Assembly: GCF_045348435.1 (NCBI RefSeq) | Contig: NZ_CP157484.1 | Coordinates: 310,001 to 374,000 of the forward strand | DNA from: Alsobacter sp045348435 | Lineage (GTDB): Bacteria > Pseudomonadota > Alphaproteobacteria > Rhizobiales > Beijerinckiaceae | Direction of reading: 5' to 3' | Length of the DNA: 64,000 nt | Shown here: in pieces, positions 32,714-41,665 of the stretch | How the letters are laid out: every line of letters starts with the position of its first letter | How positions within the stretch are numbered: position 1 is the first letter of the stretch | Notes under the pieces: model-generated | Told to the model about the DNA's origin: nothing | Seen by the model: the letters and a program-made list of their open reading frames with translations, nothing else | Database searches by the model: none | Position numbers and translations under genes: made by a program

Positions 32714-34807
32714 TCAGAGATCCGGCACATAGCCCAGGCCCTCACGCTCGACGTCGAGAGGGGGCTGCCCAGCCTTCTGGGCGATGATCGCGTCCGCCGC
32801 CGCGCGGTCGATCGCTTTGCCGGCGAGGGCGGCGCCGGCCAGCAAGGCCGTCATGCGGGGCGCGGCGACGCTGCTTCCTCCCTGGGCGACCGCTGACCCC
32901 GTCCGGGTTCCCGACGCGATCACTCCCCGCCGCACGCTGGATCGGTCGCTGGTCATCAGGCAGTCCGGACCGGTTCGAGGGCCCGGCGGCCCGACTGCGC
33001 TGGGAGACGCCGGGCCGGCGGACGAATAGCGCGCCACATGCCGGCCTTGCCGCCTCGCGGCGCCGACGACGACCGGCGACGGCCCTGTCGCCAGCGTATT
33101 CAGCGTCCCGCGCCGCTTCACGACGCTGCTGTTGTCGACCTCGACGGGCCGGCCCTGCAGGTCGAAGCGCTCATAGTCGGGCGCGTCGAAGTAGGACTGT
33201 CGCCCGCGCGTGGGGTAGCCGTAGGGCGTGTCGTCCCGATGCACGCGCGCGTGGATCTCCTCTGTCGGCGCCAGCGCGTGATTGGTCAGCCTGATCGTCC
33301 ACACGCCGCTCGGGGCCACCCATTGGGCGTTGTCGGGACCCTCATGGGCGAGGCTGAACGTCCGCCTGACGAAGAGGGTGAAATAGCCCCGGCCGGCGTT
33401 CGCGTCGAAGGCGTAGGCCACCTGGTAGACGACCGTCTGGCTGCTCTTGGCCTGCTGCGGCGGGCCGCCCTCCAGGATGGAGAGAGGCTTGCCGCGCGGC
33501 GGCGTCAGTGTGAGGCCGATGCGCCCCGATGGCGCGCCGGGCGGCATGTAGATCTCCACGACGCTCGACGTGCGGTCGTCTGGCAGCACGCGCCATGGCA
33601 GCGAGACCGTCTCGCCGATGGCCTGGAACGCGATGCAGGCGTGCAGCCGGTCGAGGAAGCTGTTCCCGGCCGCGATCACCACTGTCGCATCGACGCCGTG
33701 CGCGGCCTTGTAGGCCGCGGTCAGCTCCTCGATGGAGCGCTCGATGGTCCCCCTCCCGTCATGCGAGCCGGCCGTGGTCCCGTAGCTCAGATTGATGATC
33801 ACCGGCGCGGGCGCCGAGCCGATCTGAAGCGCCCGCGTCAGAATGTATTTCAGGCCCTCCACCACGAAATACTCCAGCTGGGCGGAGGCGGGGATGCCCG
33901 TCACGGTCAACGGCAGCTGCACGGCGATGATCCTGCGCGTGGCTGCTTGCGGGTCGTCGGGCGCGAAGCCGGCGGCGAGGTCCAGCACATGCGTTCCGTG
34001 CGCGCGTCGCCACGACACCCCCTTGTGCCCCGGGGTCGCCGGATCGGTGAGGCCAGCAAGCCGGTACGCCTCGTCCTCGTCGACCTCGCCCCCATGCGTG
34101 CATCGGGCGATGATGTCGTCGATGCCGCCGGGCCCGGTCCGGACGATCTCGCGTCCGTGCAGGAAGCCGGGAGGCGGCGTTCCGATCCCGTCCTGCATCC
34201 AGAAATACTCGACGCGGCTTCCGTTCGTGTCCCGGAAGCGCTGGTGGGCGAAGGCGAGCCCATCGTCGATGATGCCGACGATGACCTGCGGCGGCGTCGC
34301 CACGCCCGCGCTCTGCTGGGCGGCGACGGCCTGCGTCGGCCCGGGCTTGGTGCGTCGGAGGGGCTGCGCGGCGGCCTGCGCGGGCTTCTCGCCGCGCCGC
34401 GACACCGCCAGCATGGCGTCGGAGAGGGGCGGCGACACGGCCGCCCGAACGACCTGTCCCCGGTAGTGTCGGGAGACGACGCGCATGAAGGTCCGCACAA
34501 AGCTCCGGGCCACCTGGACCGTGACGACGCCTGGCTCCTTTCCGTCGAAGGTCGGCTCCATGTCCGCCGGCGTGACGCGAACATTGTCCAGCCACAGCGC
34601 GCGTTGCCGCTCGGCCCGGATCACGTCCTTGGCTTCCGCGAAGTCGATCGCGCGAAGGCCGCTCAGTTCGAGGGTCATCGGGACCCAGCTGATCGTGTCG
34701 TCATCCCGGAAGAACTCGTCCGGCGCCGCCAGCAGGTTCCAGAAAACCGACGGCGGAAACGGGCCGTCCTCGAACCGCTCCGCTTCGCTCTCGCCACGCT
34801 TCGCCAT
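32714..34807 (-). CDS. S8 (subtilisin) family serine peptidase, no signal peptide
   Basis: A 697-residue protein with a complete subtilase triad: Asp181 in VGIIDDGLAF, His270 in AHGTHVLDLAAG, and Ser646 in GGSSVAAP, plus VVIAAGNS for the oxyanion Asn. Residues 1-170 are an extra N-terminal domain, and 400-600 form a beta-rich insertion between the Asn and Ser motifs. No signal peptide or membrane segment is seen, so it should act in the cytoplasm unless exported unusually. AGGAGG lies 5 bases before the ATG. It is the last gene of a cyclase, haloperoxidase-like, peptidase operon, 33 bases after its neighbour. Confidence 0.85.
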   Translation of the reverse strand: MAKRGESEAERFEDGPFPPSVFWNLLAAPDEFFRDDDTISWVPMTLELSGLRAIDFAEAKDVIRAERQRALWLDNVRVTPADMEPTFDGKEPGVVTVQVARSFVRTFMRVVSRHYRGQVVRAAVSPPLSDAMLAVSRRGEKPAQAAAQPLRRTKPGPTQAVAAQQSAGVATPPQVIVGIIDDGLAFAHQRFRDTNGSRVEYFWMQDGIGTPPPGFLHGREIVRTGPGGIDDIIARCTHGGEVDEDEAYRLAGLTDPATPGHKGVSWRRAHGTHVLDLAAGFAPDDPQAATRRIIAVQLPLTVTGIPASAQLEYFVVEGLKYILTRALQIGSAPAPVIINLSYGTTAGSHDGRGTIERSIEELTAAYKAAHGVDATVVIAAGNSFLDRLHACIAFQAIGETVSLPWRVLPDDRTSSVVEIYMPPGAPSGRIGLTLTPPRGKPLSILEGGPPQQAKSSQTVVYQVAYAFDANAGRGYFTLFVRRTFSLAHEGPDNAQWVAPSGVWTIRLTNHALAPTEEIHARVHRDDTPYGYPTRGRQSYFDAPDYERFDLQGRPVEVDNSSVVKRRGTLNTLATGPSPVVVGAARRQGRHVARYSSAGPASPSAVGPPGPRTGPDCLMTSDRSSVRRGVIASGTRTGSAVAQGGSSVAAPRMTALLAGAALAGKAIDRAAADAIIAQKAGQPPLDVEREGLGYVPDL

Positions 34808-34840
34808 GCCGGCCTCCTGTGCGTCGTGCCCGGGCTCCCG

Positions 34841-36037
34841 TCAGCTCCATTCCTTGAGGGCTCGTGTCCAGAGCCACTCCAGCGCGGGCGAAGACGAGGC
34901 GAGGGGCTGGGCGCCCGCCGAGACCACGTAGGGCGCCGCCGCGATCTGCTGGGGCAGGGTCGTGTCGAACAGCGTGTGCCAGTTGAAATCCGCCTTGGCC
35001 GGGTACGCCGACCCGTCGAACGACCACGCCTCGTAGCCGTTCAACGCCGCGCAGCGCCGCGCGAAATAGTGGCCCAGCGTCAGTCCGAGCATCGCGCCGG
35101 CGACGCTGTCCACGGGGAAATGGACGCCCGCCACGGTCCGGTTGATGGCGATCCGCGCCGCGGTGCGCATCAGCATCTGGCCGAAGACCTCCTTGCCGTA
35201 ATGAGTCGGATGGGCCGTCCGCAGCAGGGTCCACAACACGGCGGCCGAGGCGAAGGCTTCGGTCGCGTGTCCGCTGGGCAGCGAACCATGCGCCGGCGTC
35301 AGGACCATGGGCTGGATCTTGGGCGAGAGCTCCACCGGGCGACGGCAGGCCAGCGCGTGCTTCACCCGCATCTCGACCACATTGGCCAGCCGCAGCGCGG
35401 TGGCGATGAGCTCCATCGTGTAGGGGTTCCGGTCCGGGTGAAGGAACACGATCGAGCTGAAGAACGCGCCCGGATTGGACATTTGCTCCAGGATCTCGGA
35501 GGCGCGGTCGGGCCGCAGATCGGCGTGATCGTTCACCAGGTTCAGCTGCTTAAGGAAGATCGCTTCGGTCGGCCGCTTCAGGGAGACCAGGGGCTGGTAA
35601 GTCGCAGTGGGCGGCGAGCCGGCCTGCGGCTGGATCTCCAGGTGCCACACGCGCATCACGTGCTTGCTGGCGCCCTCGGTCCCGAAGCCCAGCCGCGACA
35701 TGACCTCGGCGTCGAAGACGGCGGCCCTCACCCAGGGCGACCAGTGATGCAGGTTCTTCGGGTCCTCGACGGCCAGCGCAGGCGGCGGCGTCGCGCCGGC
35801 CTGCCAGGCGCCCACGACGCCGTCGCGGGAATGGATCAGGGCGTCCGCGCCCAGCGGGCCGTCATACGGTCCGGAGCCGCCGACGCCGCCGACGCCGCCG
35901 ACTCCCCCGACCCCGCCGACGCCTCCGACTCCCCCAACGCCGCCGACCCCGCCGACGCCGCCCACGCCCCCGACGCCGCCAACCCCTCCGACGCCGCCAA
36001 CCCCTCCGACGCCACCTAAAAGCGAGAGCAACGACAT
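34841..36037 (-). CDS. Vanadium-dependent haloperoxidase / PAP2-fold protein with GGV-repeat N-terminus
   Basis: A 398-residue protein. Residues 8-52 are fifteen uninterrupted Gly-Gly-Val triplets after MSLLSLL. The catalytic half shows the three vanadate/phosphate-binding motifs of the haloperoxidase-PAP2 superfamily: KHALACRRP, PSGH (254-257), and RTVAGVHFPVD with its late His and Asp. There is no clear cleavable signal and no run of membrane helices, which favours the soluble haloperoxidase branch over lipid phosphatases. GGGGAG lies 8 bases before the ATG. It sits 37 bases after the cyclase gene and 33 before the subtilase gene. Substrate unknown. Confidence 0.75.
   Translation of the reverse strand: MSLLSLLGGVGGVGGVGGVGGVGGVGGVGGVGGVGGVGGVGGVGGVGGVGGVGGSGPYDGPLGADALIHSRDGVVGAWQAGATPPPALAVEDPKNLHHWSPWVRAAVFDAEVMSRLGFGTEGASKHVMRVWHLEIQPQAGSPPTATYQPLVSLKRPTEAIFLKQLNLVNDHADLRPDRASEILEQMSNPGAFFSSIVFLHPDRNPYTMELIATALRLANVVEMRVKHALACRRPVELSPKIQPMVLTPAHGSLPSGHATEAFASAAVLWTLLRTAHPTHYGKEVFGQMLMRTAARIAINRTVAGVHFPVDSVAGAMLGLTLGHYFARRCAALNGYEAWSFDGSAYPAKADFNWHTLFDTTLPQQIAAAPYVVSAGAQPLASSSPALEWLWTRALKEWS
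35882..36016 (-). repeat. Fifteen in-frame GGV-coding 9-base repeats
   Basis: 135 bases coding for fifteen Gly-Gly-Val units with no amino-acid exception. The 9-base units vary at third codon positions (Val as GTC, GTT or GTG; all four Gly codons), so the peptide is perfect while the DNA is not. Confidence 0.95.
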
Positions 36038-36074
36038 GGTCTGTCTCCCCGTTCCGGCCTAAGCCGGCATATGT

Positions 36075-37859
36075 TCAGGCGGGCACGCCTGCGTGTCCGA
36101 GAGCCTCGGCCCATTCCTGGCCGATGGCGAAGTCGGCGCTGGGCGAGCGCTCGCGCCAGCTTCTGATGGTGAGGGACGGGTCGAGGCTCATGAGCCCCTG
36201 CACGGTCTTGCGCGCCTCGTCGTGCTGGCCGAGGCTCCACTGGGCGATCGCCAGGGCGCGCCAGGTCGAGGTGTGCGTGCGGTTGGCCTTGAGCGAGCGT
36301 TTCGCCGACTGCAGCGCCCGCGTGAACTGGTGCGCCGCCAGATAGGACGTGGCGGCCAGGCTGTCATAGAAGTACCGGTGCGGATCCAGCGGCGACAGCC
36401 GCAGCGCATGCTGGGCGGCGGCGACGGCCGGTTGCCCCTCGCCCCGGAAGGCGTGAAGGGTTCCCTTGAGCAGCCAGGCCAGGGAGTCGTTCGGATTGGC
36501 CTCGATGGCCCGCTCGTAGCGGCTCTGGGCGACGTCGAGCTTCTTCAGCAGGTTGGTGTGTACGAACCCGTCGATGGCGAGCGCCAGCGAGCAGTTGGGG
36601 TCGGCGTTGAGCGCCAGGCTGGTGCAGCGCAGGGCCTGCCGGGCGTCGTCGACGGGATCGGGCGACCAGCCCTGCTGCACCCGCAGCACGTGCCATTTGG
36701 CGAGCCAGGCCTGCGGGACGGCCTGCCGGGTCGCGCGCTCTATCAAGGCGTCGAGCATGCGCCGGGCCCTGGCGAAGTCGGGCGGCGACAGCCGGTGCAT
36801 CAGCGATACGGCGCCGAGCAGGAGCGTGTAGTTCTTCAGCGTCGGCAAGGGTTGGGTCTGGGCGCTCAGAGCCTCGCGGGTCATCACCGCCGCGCTGAGC
36901 TCGGCGATGATCTGGTCGATGAACTCGCGCTTGCCGCGCAGGATGGCGTTCAGCTTCGCCCTATATTGGCGCGACTGCGCCACCTGGCCGGTGAGGGCGT
37001 CCGCGATCTCCACATTGAGGATCAGCGCTCCCTGCTGGGTGCGGTAGTCGCCCGACACGATGTAGTTGGCGTTGAGCCTCCGGCCGATCTCCTGGACCTG
37101 CAGGCCGCGGTCGCGGAAGGCCGTCGTGGACAGCCGCGAGATGACGCACAGCTCCTGTGAGCGCGACATCTCGCTGATCATCTCCTCGGCCAGGATCTCG
37201 CCGAGCATGAAGTGGTCCTGCTGCTCGTTGAGCGAGGAGAACGGCACCACCGCCAGCGACGGCATCAGGTCGCGCAGGGGCGGGCCGGCGTCGGGCCGGG
37301 GCAGGGGCCCGGGGGGCCCCACCCGATAGGCCCGCACGGGCGTGTTCACATGGCGCAGGTAGCAGTCGCCCAGATCCTCGATCTCGGCGTCCAGCACGGG
37401 AGTGATCTGGGCCCGCACCCCGGCCGACGCCACGACCTCGCCGGGCGCGGCCAGCGTCGCCAGGCGGGCGGCGCGGTTGACGCCTCGCCCGAAGACGTCG
37501 CCCTGGCCGCGGATCACGTCGCCGGTCTCGATGCCCACGCGCAGCAGGATGTGCTGGTCGGGCGCGTAGCCGGCGTTCCTCTCCAGCGCGGACTGCTGGA
37601 TCCAGAGCGCGGCTTTCACCGCGCCCTGCGCGTGGTCGAACTCCAGGAGCATGCCGTCGCCGAGGCTCTTGACCAGCTGGCCGCCGCAGACCGGAAGAAT
37701 CTCGTCGGAGACATGCTCCATGAACGCCAGCCAACGGCCGATGAGTTCGTCCTCGTGCTGCTCGACGAGGCGCACGGACTCCACCATGTCCACGACCACG
37801 AGGGATCGGGTCGCATGGGTCAGGGTTCGAAGATCAGTTCTGGAGAGGTTGACCGTCAA
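36075..37859 (-). CDS. Class III adenylate/guanylate cyclase with TPR domain
   Basis: A 594-residue cytoplasmic protein. Residues 15-180 are a class III nucleotidyl cyclase: metal-binding Asp24 (VVVDMVES) and Asp68 (KSLGDG), purine-selecting Lys64, and VNRAARL for the transition-state Asn and Arg. This set favours ATP as substrate. Residues 205-310 match the TolB/FlgO-like domain that often follows cyclases (SLAVVPFSSL, then NANYIVSGDYR). From about 340 to the end are helical TPR repeats, such as SRYERAIEANPNDSLAWLLKG. The start is TTG 37859 with AGAGGAAAG 7 bases upstream. First gene of the operon with the haloperoxidase-like and subtilase genes. Confidence 0.87.
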   Translation of the reverse strand: MTVNLSRTDLRTLTHATRSLVVVDMVESVRLVEQHEDELIGRWLAFMEHVSDEILPVCGGQLVKSLGDGMLLEFDHAQGAVKAALWIQQSALERNAGYAPDQHILLRVGIETGDVIRGQGDVFGRGVNRAARLATLAAPGEVVASAGVRAQITPVLDAEIEDLGDCYLRHVNTPVRAYRVGPPGPLPRPDAGPPLRDLMPSLAVVPFSSLNEQQDHFMLGEILAEEMISEMSRSQELCVISRLSTTAFRDRGLQVQEIGRRLNANYIVSGDYRTQQGALILNVEIADALTGQVAQSRQYRAKLNAILRGKREFIDQIIAELSAAVMTREALSAQTQPLPTLKNYTLLLGAVSLMHRLSPPDFARARRMLDALIERATRQAVPQAWLAKWHVLRVQQGWSPDPVDDARQALRCTSLALNADPNCSLALAIDGFVHTNLLKKLDVAQSRYERAIEANPNDSLAWLLKGTLHAFRGEGQPAVAAAQHALRLSPLDPHRYFYDSLAATSYLAAHQFTRALQSAKRSLKANRTHTSTWRALAIAQWSLGQHDEARKTVQGLMSLDPSLTIRSWRERSPSADFAIGQEWAEALGHAGVPA

Positions 37860-37931
37860 CCGACGTCTTTCCTCTGTTGGTCCCGTACGGGAGAAGATCC
37901 GTGAACTCTGACGTCTTTCACCACCCTCGGC

Positions 37932-37975
37932 AAGTTAGCTGCTTCACACATGCCAACAGTGTGACGCGGGTCACT
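37932..37975 (-). promoter_or_regulatory. CRP-like site and candidate -10 for the cyclase operon
   Basis: TGTGA-CGCGGG-TCACT at 37960-37975 fits the CRP half-site pair, with perfect GTGAC/GTCAC arms. On the minus strand TAACTT (37932-37937) could be a -10; the CRP-like site would then be centred near -42.5, the class II activator position. TTGACA (37975-37980) overlaps its other edge on the plus strand but lacks a good -10. Confidence 0.5.
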
Positions 37976-38106
37976 TGACAGGGGCGCCCCTTTGCTGTGC
38001 ACGTTATCGTTTAGCCGGCGACGCGACACATCATCGTTTTCAACGACCCTGAGCGTCGCCGGTCCAAACGAGACGAGAGTACCTCCTTGGCGACTCAGGT
38101 GCGCTC

Positions 38107-38430
38107 TTGATCCTCCTGCGGCCCTTTCAGTCGCCCGCGACTGAGGCGTCGCTGACCGAAGCGGTCAGGTCGGCCCTGGGCCGGCGGCTGAAGAACTACC
38201 CGTGGAGCTTCGAGGCCAGCGTCGAGGGCAGCGTGCGGCCGCTGACGCAGGACACTTGCGTGCTGTCCGCCTTCCTGGTGGACCGGGCGAGCGGCTCGGT
38301 CATCGCCGCGGTGCGCAGCCGCGACCGGTCCGGCGACGCGCGCCGGATCGCCGAGGCCTTCGCGTCCAGCGCCGAGGCCGCGTTCAGCAGGTTCAGCCAG
38401 GACGGCGCCGCGGGCATGCGCCCGACCTGA
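38107..38430 (+). CDS. Hypothetical protein, 107 residues
   Basis: A soluble protein with balanced composition and alternating strands and helices (VRPLTQDTCVLSAFLVDRAS, then DARRIAEAFASSAEAAF). I recognise no family. The only start in the open frame is TTG 38107, with a weak AGG 8 bases upstream; there is no ATG or GTG alternative before the upstream stop. It lies between the divergent cyclase operon and the ion channel gene. It could be a real gene with a rare start or a chance reading frame. Confidence 0.5.
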   Translation: MILLRPFQSPATEASLTEAVRSALGRRLKNYPWSFEASVEGSVRPLTQDTCVLSAFLVDRASGSVIAAVRSRDRSGDARRIAEAFASSAEAAFSRFSQDGAAGMRPT

Positions 38431-38511
38431 CGGCGCGGCGCGGCTCTGCAGCCGGCATCCAATCGACGCCGTCGCGCGTTCACCCGTCGAGAGACCGCGA
38501 TCGGAGACGGG

Positions 38512-39633
38512 ATGCCTTGGCTCTTGGAGTATGCCGCTGGCGCCCTCTGCGTCGTCCTCGTGCTGTCCGACATCTTCCGCACGGTGCTGCTGCCGCGGCC
38601 GACCCACCGGGCGCTGCGGCTCGGCCCCATCCTGGGGCGCAGCGTCGGACCGCTCTGGCGCGGCCTCGCCGGCCGGATGCGCTCGCCCCGCGCCCGCCAG
38701 ACCTTGCGGGCCAGCCTCGCGCCCCTGCTTCTCGTCGCCTCGATCCTGATCTGGGTCGCGGTCCTGATCCTGGGCTACGCGGCCATGCTGCACGCCCGCA
38801 GCTTCGACATGCAGCCGCCCCCCGGTTTCGGCGACGCGCTATTCCATGCCGGCTCGGCCTTCACCACCATCGGCTTCACGAGCGTCGGCATCTCGGGACC
38901 GAGCCGCGTCACGGTGGTGCTGGCCGGCATGACGGGGCTCGCCGGCGTCACCATCCTGGCCACCTTCATCCTGTCGGTGCAGAGCTCCCTGCAGGACCGC
39001 GAGGTGCGGGTGATCCAGATCGGCGTGATCACCCGGGCGCCGCCGACCGGCGTCGCCCTCCTGGTCGGCATCGGCCGCAACGACAGCCATGACCGGTTGG
39101 CCGTCGTGTTCAGGACCTGGAACGACTGGGCCGCCGACGTGCTCCAGAGCCACCGCGCCAACCCGATCCTGATGCATTTCCGCTCCGCCGAAGAGGATTG
39201 CGAATGGCTCGCCGCGCTCGGGGCCGTGCTGGACGCCGCCAGCATCGTGCTCGCGGTCGCCGACGAGGACCGGATGAACGCGGCCTCCTCGGCCGCGCGG
39301 GAGTTCCTGCTCACCGGGACGCATGTGCTTCGCCAGCTCGCGGCCATCTTCCGGGTCGAGGGCGGGCTCGACGCCGCCGAGCCGGGTTCCTCGCGTCGGT
39401 GCGAAGCCCGGGAGCTGGACAGCGTGCGCGACGCCCTCGCCAAGGCCGATTACGCGGTGGCCGCCGGTCCCGAGGCCCTCGACAGGCTGAACCGGCTCCG
39501 CTCGGCCTATCTGGACGACCTCTGCGCCCTGGCGGAGCGCTTCGACATTCGCATCGAGCGCGACATCGCGGCGCGAGGCGCGGGTCGGGGAGGGCCGCTG
39601 CAGGCCGGGAGCGGCTTCGATCCCGCCGGCTGA
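38512..39633 (+). CDS. Potassium channel family protein (two-TM pore domain)
   Basis: A 373-residue membrane protein. An N-terminal hydrophobic segment, a segment near 70-95, the pore loop with filter-like FTTIGFTSVG (near 118-127) and a following segment near 135-155 make an Ion_trans_2-type pore. The C-terminal 200 residues are soluble and helical, starting QSSLQDREVRVIQIG, with no recognisable RCK or cyclic-nucleotide domain. The filter TIGFTS departs from the canonical TVGYG, so potassium selectivity is uncertain. GAGAGACC lies upstream of the ATG. Confidence 0.75.
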   Translation: MPWLLEYAAGALCVVLVLSDIFRTVLLPRPTHRALRLGPILGRSVGPLWRGLAGRMRSPRARQTLRASLAPLLLVASILIWVAVLILGYAAMLHARSFDMQPPPGFGDALFHAGSAFTTIGFTSVGISGPSRVTVVLAGMTGLAGVTILATFILSVQSSLQDREVRVIQIGVITRAPPTGVALLVGIGRNDSHDRLAVVFRTWNDWAADVLQSHRANPILMHFRSAEEDCEWLAALGAVLDAASIVLAVADEDRMNAASSAAREFLLTGTHVLRQLAAIFRVEGGLDAAEPGSSRRCEARELDSVRDALAKADYAVAAGPEALDRLNRLRSAYLDDLCALAERFDIRIERDIAARGAGRGGPLQAGSGFDPAG

Positions 39634-39726
39634 GCCCGCCGATCGGTTTCGATGATCGGTGCGTTCACGCTTTTGCATTGTTCCGCCGCCCGATCCGGGA
39701 GCATGGTCCCGCCACTGGAGAATCCC

Positions 39727-40647
39727 ATGCCCGGCGCGTTGCCTCTGCCGCACATCCTGCTCGCTCTGGCCGTCGTGGCGGTGTGGGGGACCAATTTCGT
39801 CGTCATCCGTGTCGGCCTCAGCCATCTCCCGCCCTTGACCTTCGCGACCTTGCGTTTCGCCTTCGCGGTGGTTCCGGCCATCGCCTTCGTGAAGCGGCCC
39901 GCCGTGCCGTGGCGTCACCTGGCGGCCTATGGGGTGCTGATCGGGGCCGGCCAGTTCGGGCTTCTCTTCATCGCCATCAACGGCTTCATCTCGCCGGGGC
40001 TGGCCTCGCTGGTCGTGCAGGCGCAGGTTTTCTTCACCATCGGGCTCTCCATGGCGCTGAACGGCGAGCGGGTGCGCCTCTATCAGGTCGTCGCGCTGCT
40101 CCTGGCCTGCGCGGGCCTGGCGGTGATCGCGTCGCATGTCGACGCCAGCACCACGCCGCTGGGCCTCGGCCTCGTGTTGCTGGCCGCCGCATGCTGGGCC
40201 GCCGGCAACATGGTGGCCAAGGCGAGCGGCCGGGTGAACATGGTCGCCTATGTGGTGTGGTCCAGCCTTTTCGCGGTGCCTCCCCTGGTGGCGCTGTCGC
40301 TGGCTTTCGAGGGCTGGCCGGCCATCGCCCACGGGCTGGCGGCCGCCGGACCGGAGACCTGGGCCGCGGTTCTGTGGCAGTCGGTCGGCAACAGCCTGTT
40401 CGGCTACGCCGCCTGGGGCTGGCTGCTGGCTCGCCACCCGGCCGCGACCATCACCCCGATGGCTCTGCTGATCCCGGTCTTCGGCCTCGGCGCTTCGGCG
40501 CTGCTGCTGGGCGAGCCGATGCCGCCCTGGAAGCTGGCCGCCACCGCGCTGGTGGTCGGCGGCCTGGCGATCGGCCTGCTCTGGCCGCGGCTGTCGGGCC
40601 TGCGCGAAGGGCGCGCCGCCGCCGACCCGGCCTCCGCGCCCCGCTGA
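39727..40647 (+). CDS. EamA family (DMT) transporter
   Basis: A 306-residue inner-membrane protein with ten hydrophobic segments in two EamA repeats: AVVAVWGTNFVVIRVGL starts the first and ACWAAGNMVAKASG the second. Members export amino acids or other small metabolites. ATG 39727 has GGAG 8 bases upstream. The substrate is not readable. It stands alone between the channel gene and the FkbM gene on the same strand. Confidence 0.88.
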   Translation: MPGALPLPHILLALAVVAVWGTNFVVIRVGLSHLPPLTFATLRFAFAVVPAIAFVKRPAVPWRHLAAYGVLIGAGQFGLLFIAINGFISPGLASLVVQAQVFFTIGLSMALNGERVRLYQVVALLLACAGLAVIASHVDASTTPLGLGLVLLAAACWAAGNMVAKASGRVNMVAYVVWSSLFAVPPLVALSLAFEGWPAIAHGLAAAGPETWAAVLWQSVGNSLFGYAAWGWLLARHPAATITPMALLIPVFGLGASALLLGEPMPPWKLAATALVVGGLAIGLLWPRLSGLREGRAAADPASAPR

Positions 40648-40719
40648 GCGCGGCCGACGCATCGCCATCGCGTCCGGAATGGGCCATCATCGCGGCCCCG
40701 CCGCCCGCGAAGGCCCCCC

Positions 40720-41655
40720 ATGCTCCTCTCCTACACGCAGAACCTCGAGGACTATCATCTCTCCCTGGCCTTCGCCGGCCAGGCGACGGGCTTCTACATC
40801 GACGTGGGCGCCGGCCACCCGGTGGCCGACAACGTCACGCAGTTCTTCTACGAGCGGGGCTGGCGCGGGATCGTGGCCGAGCCCCAGGCCGATCTGGCGG
40901 CGCTCTATCCGCTGCTGCGCCCGCGCGACGTCGTCCATGCGGGCCTCGTGGGCCGGCAAGATGGCGAAACGGCGTTCCACCAAGTGGACCGCCTGCATGG
41001 CTTCTCCACCACCGTCGAGGAGCACGCGCGCGGGGCGGAGGCGTTCGGGGCGACCTACAGGACCGTGCGCCTGCCCTGCCTGGCGCTGGCGAGCCTGTGC
41101 GAGCGGCACGGGGTCACGGCCATCGACATCCTCAAAATCGACGTCGAGGGCGCCGAGGCGGACGTGCTGGCTGGCAATGACTGGGGCCGCTTCCGGCCGG
41201 CCGTGGTCGTCGCCGAGGCGGTGACGCCCGGCGCCGGGGACGAGGCCTGGCAGGCCTGGGAGCCGGCCCTGCTGGCGCAGGGCTACCGGTTCCGCCTGTT
41301 CGACACGTTGAACCGCTTCTACGTGGCGCAGGAGCGGCCGGAGATCTTCGAGCGGCTTCCCGCCGAACGGGCCGACTGGTCCTCCGCGACCCACATGTAC
41401 GAGATCGGGCGCGCCCCGGAGAACCCCGCCCATCCCGACCACGCGCTCGCGGCCGCGCTCGCCCGCGGGCTCTGGGCCGATCTTCCGCACCTCGACAGGG
41501 CCGCCCTGGCGCGCATGCTGGTGCGCGGGCGCGGCCAGGAGGCGACGCCCGAGGCGCTCGCGGCGGCGCGCGCCGAGATCGACACGGACGCGTTCCGGGC
41601 CGCGCTGGGCCGCATCGCCTGCGGGTATGACGGCGGGCAGATCCATCCCGATTGA
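40720..41655 (+). CDS. FkbM family methyltransferase
   Basis: A 311-residue SAM-dependent methyltransferase. Motif I is YIDVGAGHPVADN (residues about 26-38), followed by the acidic IVAEPQ loop; DILKIDVEGAEADVL (near 135) is the FkbM hallmark. The first 230 residues are the methyltransferase domain, and the last 80 are a helical extension. Such enzymes often O-methylate sugars or glycolipids, but the exopolysaccharide locus is 30 kb away, so no substrate is proposed. Confidence 0.85.
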   Translation: MLLSYTQNLEDYHLSLAFAGQATGFYIDVGAGHPVADNVTQFFYERGWRGIVAEPQADLAALYPLLRPRDVVHAGLVGRQDGETAFHQVDRLHGFSTTVEEHARGAEAFGATYRTVRLPCLALASLCERHGVTAIDILKIDVEGAEADVLAGNDWGRFRPAVVVAEAVTPGAGDEAWQAWEPALLAQGYRFRLFDTLNRFYVAQERPEIFERLPAERADWSSATHMYEIGRAPENPAHPDHALAAALARGLWADLPHLDRAALARMLVRGRGQEATPEALAAARAEIDTDAFRAALGRIACGYDGGQIHPD

Positions 41656-41665
41656 GCGCCGGCGC

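Noticed and set aside
35882..36016. Possible CRISPR or minisatellite array
   Set aside because: There are no spacers, and the 9-base periodicity is in frame and codes for perfect GGV units inside a gene with a good ribosome-binding site.
37975..38010. Plus-strand sigma-70 promoter starting at TTGACA 37975
   Set aside because: No acceptable -10 at 16-18 bases; the best AT-rich hexamer is 24 bases away.
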